A DNA stretch of 64,000 nucleotides from Flavobacteriaceae bacterium (GTDB lineage: Bacteria; Bacteroidota; Bacteroidia; Flavobacteriales; Flavobacteriaceae). A program made the position numbers and the translations under genes. Below are positions 62,421 through 64,000 of this stretch, one piece after another. The notes under the pieces were generated by a model. It searched no databases and had not been told where the DNA came from. It saw nothing but the letters and a program-made list of their open reading frames with translations. How positions within the stretch are numbered: the first letter of the stretch is position 1; each line of letters starts with the position of its first letter. Location of the stretch: positions 1-64,000 of the forward strand of contig JALSVQ010000192.1 of NCBI GenBank assembly GCA_027073495.1. The letters run 5' to 3'.

Positions 62421-63989
62421 TTATTTTGCGATATTTACAGCGCGTGTTTCGCGTATTACAGTCACTTTTACCTGACCAGGATACGTCATCTCAGTTTGTA
62501 TTTTTTGTGATATTTCAAAAGATAAACGAGCTGCTGTAGCGTCATCTACTTTTTCACTTTCTACCATCACACGAAGTTCTCTACCGGCTTGTATAGCGTA
62601 GGCTTTTTGTACACCTGTAAAGCCAAAAGCGACATCTTCAAGATCTTTTAGACGTTGAATGTATGAATCCAATACTTGACGTCTTGCTCCGGGTCTTGCT
62701 CCAGAAATAGCATCACAGACTTGTACAATAGGAGCGTAAAGTGATTTCATTTCTACTTCATCGTGATGGGCTCCAATAGCATTACAAATAACATCTTTCT
62801 CTCCGTATTTTTCTGCCCATTGCATACCTAAAATAGCATGTGGTGTTTCTGCTTCTTCAGTTGGTACTTTACCAATATCGTGTAAAAGACCAGCACGTTT
62901 AGCTAGTTTTGGGTTCAATCCTAACTCTGATGCCATAGTGCCACATAATTTGGCTACTTCGCGAGAGTGTTGTAATAAATTCTGACCATAAGAAGAGCGG
63001 AATTTCATTCTACCAATCGTTTTTATCAATTCAGGATGTAAACCGTGAATACCTAATTCTACAACAGTACGTTTTCCTACTTCTGCAATTTCTTGATTGA
63101 TTTGTTTTGTGGTTTTATTTACAATTTCTTCTATACGTGCAGGATGTATTCTTCCGTCTGTAACCAAGCGGTGCATAGATAGTCTTGCAATCTCACGACG
63201 TACAGGGTCAAAACAAGAAAGTATAATAGCCTCTGGTGTATCATCTACTATTATTTCAACTCCTGTTGCAGCTTCTAATGCTCTAATGTTTCTACCTTCA
63301 CGACCGATAATACGTCCTTTTACATCATCAGATTCCAAATTGAATACAGAAACACAATTTTCTACAGATTCTTCTACACCAATACGCTGAATGGTGTTGA
63401 TGATAATTTTTTTAGCATCTTGTTGTGCTGTTAGCTTAGCTTCTTCCATTGTGTTTTGGATATAAGCTAAAGCATCTGTTTTGGCTTCTTCTTTTAGAGA
63501 TGTTACCAATTCTTTTTTTGCTTCGTCAGCAGATAAACCAGAAATTGTTTCTAATTTTTCTATCTGTTTGCGATGTGTTTTTTCTACTTCGGTATTTTTT
63601 TTGTCTAAAAATTCTAATTTATAATCAAAGTCTTTTTCCTTTGCTTCAAGGTCTTTATTGAGACGTGTTGTTTTTTGCACTTCTTTATTAAGATTTGCTT
63701 CTTTGTCACGGACACGTTTTTCAATATCGCTTATTTTGCGTTCTCTATTGCTTATTACTTTTTCGTGCTCAGACTTGAGCTCAATAAAGCGTTCTTTAGC
63801 CTGTAAGTATTTTTCTTTTTTGATACGTTCGCCCTCTTTATTAGCATCTTTTATAATGCGCGAAGCGTTTTTCTTAGCTTTGTTGACTAAGCTATTGGCA
63901 CTTCCTTTTGCTAAGAATTTGCTTATAAAAAATCCGATTGCTATTCCTACGACAGCAGCTATTATTGTATAAAGTATTAAATTTTCCAT
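62421..63989 (-). CDS. rny: Ribonuclease Y
   Basis: The 522-residue membrane-anchored endoribonuclease initiates mRNA decay. It has an N-terminal helix ([20 protein letters not shown]), a long coiled coil (residues ~30-190), a KH domain ([29 protein letters not shown]) and an HD domain ([20 protein letters not shown] and [10 protein letters not shown] near residue 366). [32 protein letters not shown] is the conserved C-terminal part of the HD domain. Length is standard. Its start lies 11 nt before the window end. Confidence 0.96.
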   Translation of the reverse strand: MENLILYTIIAAVVGIAIGFFISKFLAKGSANSLVNKAKKNASRIIKDANKEGERIKKEKYLQAKERFIELKSEHEKVISNRERKISDIEKRVRDKEANLNKEVQKTTRLNKDLEAKEKDFDYKLEFLDKKNTEVEKTHRKQIEKLETISGLSADEAKKELVTSLKEEAKTDALAYIQNTMEEAKLTAQQDAKKIIINTIQRIGVEESVENCVSVFNLESDDVKGRIIGREGRNIRALEAATGVEIIVDDTPEAIILSCFDPVRREIARLSMHRLVTDGRIHPARIEEIVNKTTKQINQEIAEVGKRTVVELGIHGLHPELIKTIGRMKFRSSYGQNLLQHSREVAKLCGTMASELGLNPKLAKRAGLLHDIGKVPTEEAETPHAILGMQWAEKYGEKDVICNAIGAHHDEVEMKSLYAPIVQVCDAISGARPGARRQVLDSYIQRLKDLEDVAFGFTGVQKAYAIQAGRELRVMVESEKVDDATAARLSFEISQKIQTEMTYPGQVKVTVIRETRAVNIAK

Positions 63990-64000
63990 GTTGTTATTTT

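Noticed and set aside
1-64000. CRISPR array, rRNA operon, insertion sequence or prophage
   Set aside because: No regularly spaced repeats, rRNA sequence, transposase or integrase motifs were found on either strand.

Overview
The window looks like an ordinary stretch of a Flavobacteriia (Bacteroidota) chromosome. The DNA is AT-rich. Many genes carry the Bacteroidota -7 promoter element TAnnTTTG and lack obvious Shine-Dalgarno sequences. Secreted proteins end in type A or type B sorting domains of the type IX secretion system (T9SS). TTG and GTG starts are common. There is no rRNA, CRISPR array, recognisable transposase or prophage.

Layout, left to right. 1-4168: secreted repeat proteins (a truncated-by-window GG-repeat protein and an RHS/YD-repeat protein). 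4650-6968: UvrD-type helicase. 7133-10336: minus-strand operon of split transketolase, a small outer-membrane barrel and an S1/P1 nuclease, then a small exported protein. 10974-14821: a membrane-protein cluster with a winged-helix regulator, a Coq4-like protein, a DUF4173-type protein, a small membrane protein and a DUF1361 protein. 14988-17556: a minimal T9SS substrate, a BtuF-like protein and a sodium:solute symporter. 17621-20087: recR and dnaB. 20202-26281: DUF1800/DUF1501/type A/type B secreted operon. 26388-30641: a broken membrane-protein gene, two exported proteins and a fatty-acid desaturase. 30967-34120: fused 2-oxoacid dehydrogenase E1 and a YebC protein, followed by three tRNA genes. 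34612-40864: PgpH-type HD hydrolase, thiolase, NlpC/P60, miaA and mdh. 41064-47344: secDF, uvrB and fabH. 47358-51534: SixA-like phosphatase, gdhA, aromatic amino acid hydroxylase and rhodanese. 51669-56353: nuclease, rhomboid and DUF721 genes, then tcdA, tatD-like and prfB with a programmed frameshift. 56518-63989: OmpA-like protein, GlmU-like protein, L31, mnmA, a GDCCVxC protein, a broken CHAP gene, a small membrane protein, an AlkD-like protein and RNase Y.

The best candidate for something undescribed is the 10.9-14.8 kb cluster. Two promoters in it carry the same 15-bp palindrome-like operator in opposite orientations, each overlapping a TAACTTTG core. One lies before a gene pair ending in a winged-helix regulator. 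The other lies before a gene whose product has the HDxxHx11E metal motif of the ubiquinone protein Coq4, in a lineage that normally uses menaquinone. A second pattern is that uvrD, recR, dnaB and uvrB all have TAnnTTTG exactly four bases before the ATG, which predicts leaderless mRNAs. Two further genes, at 26388 and 60834, are visibly decaying.
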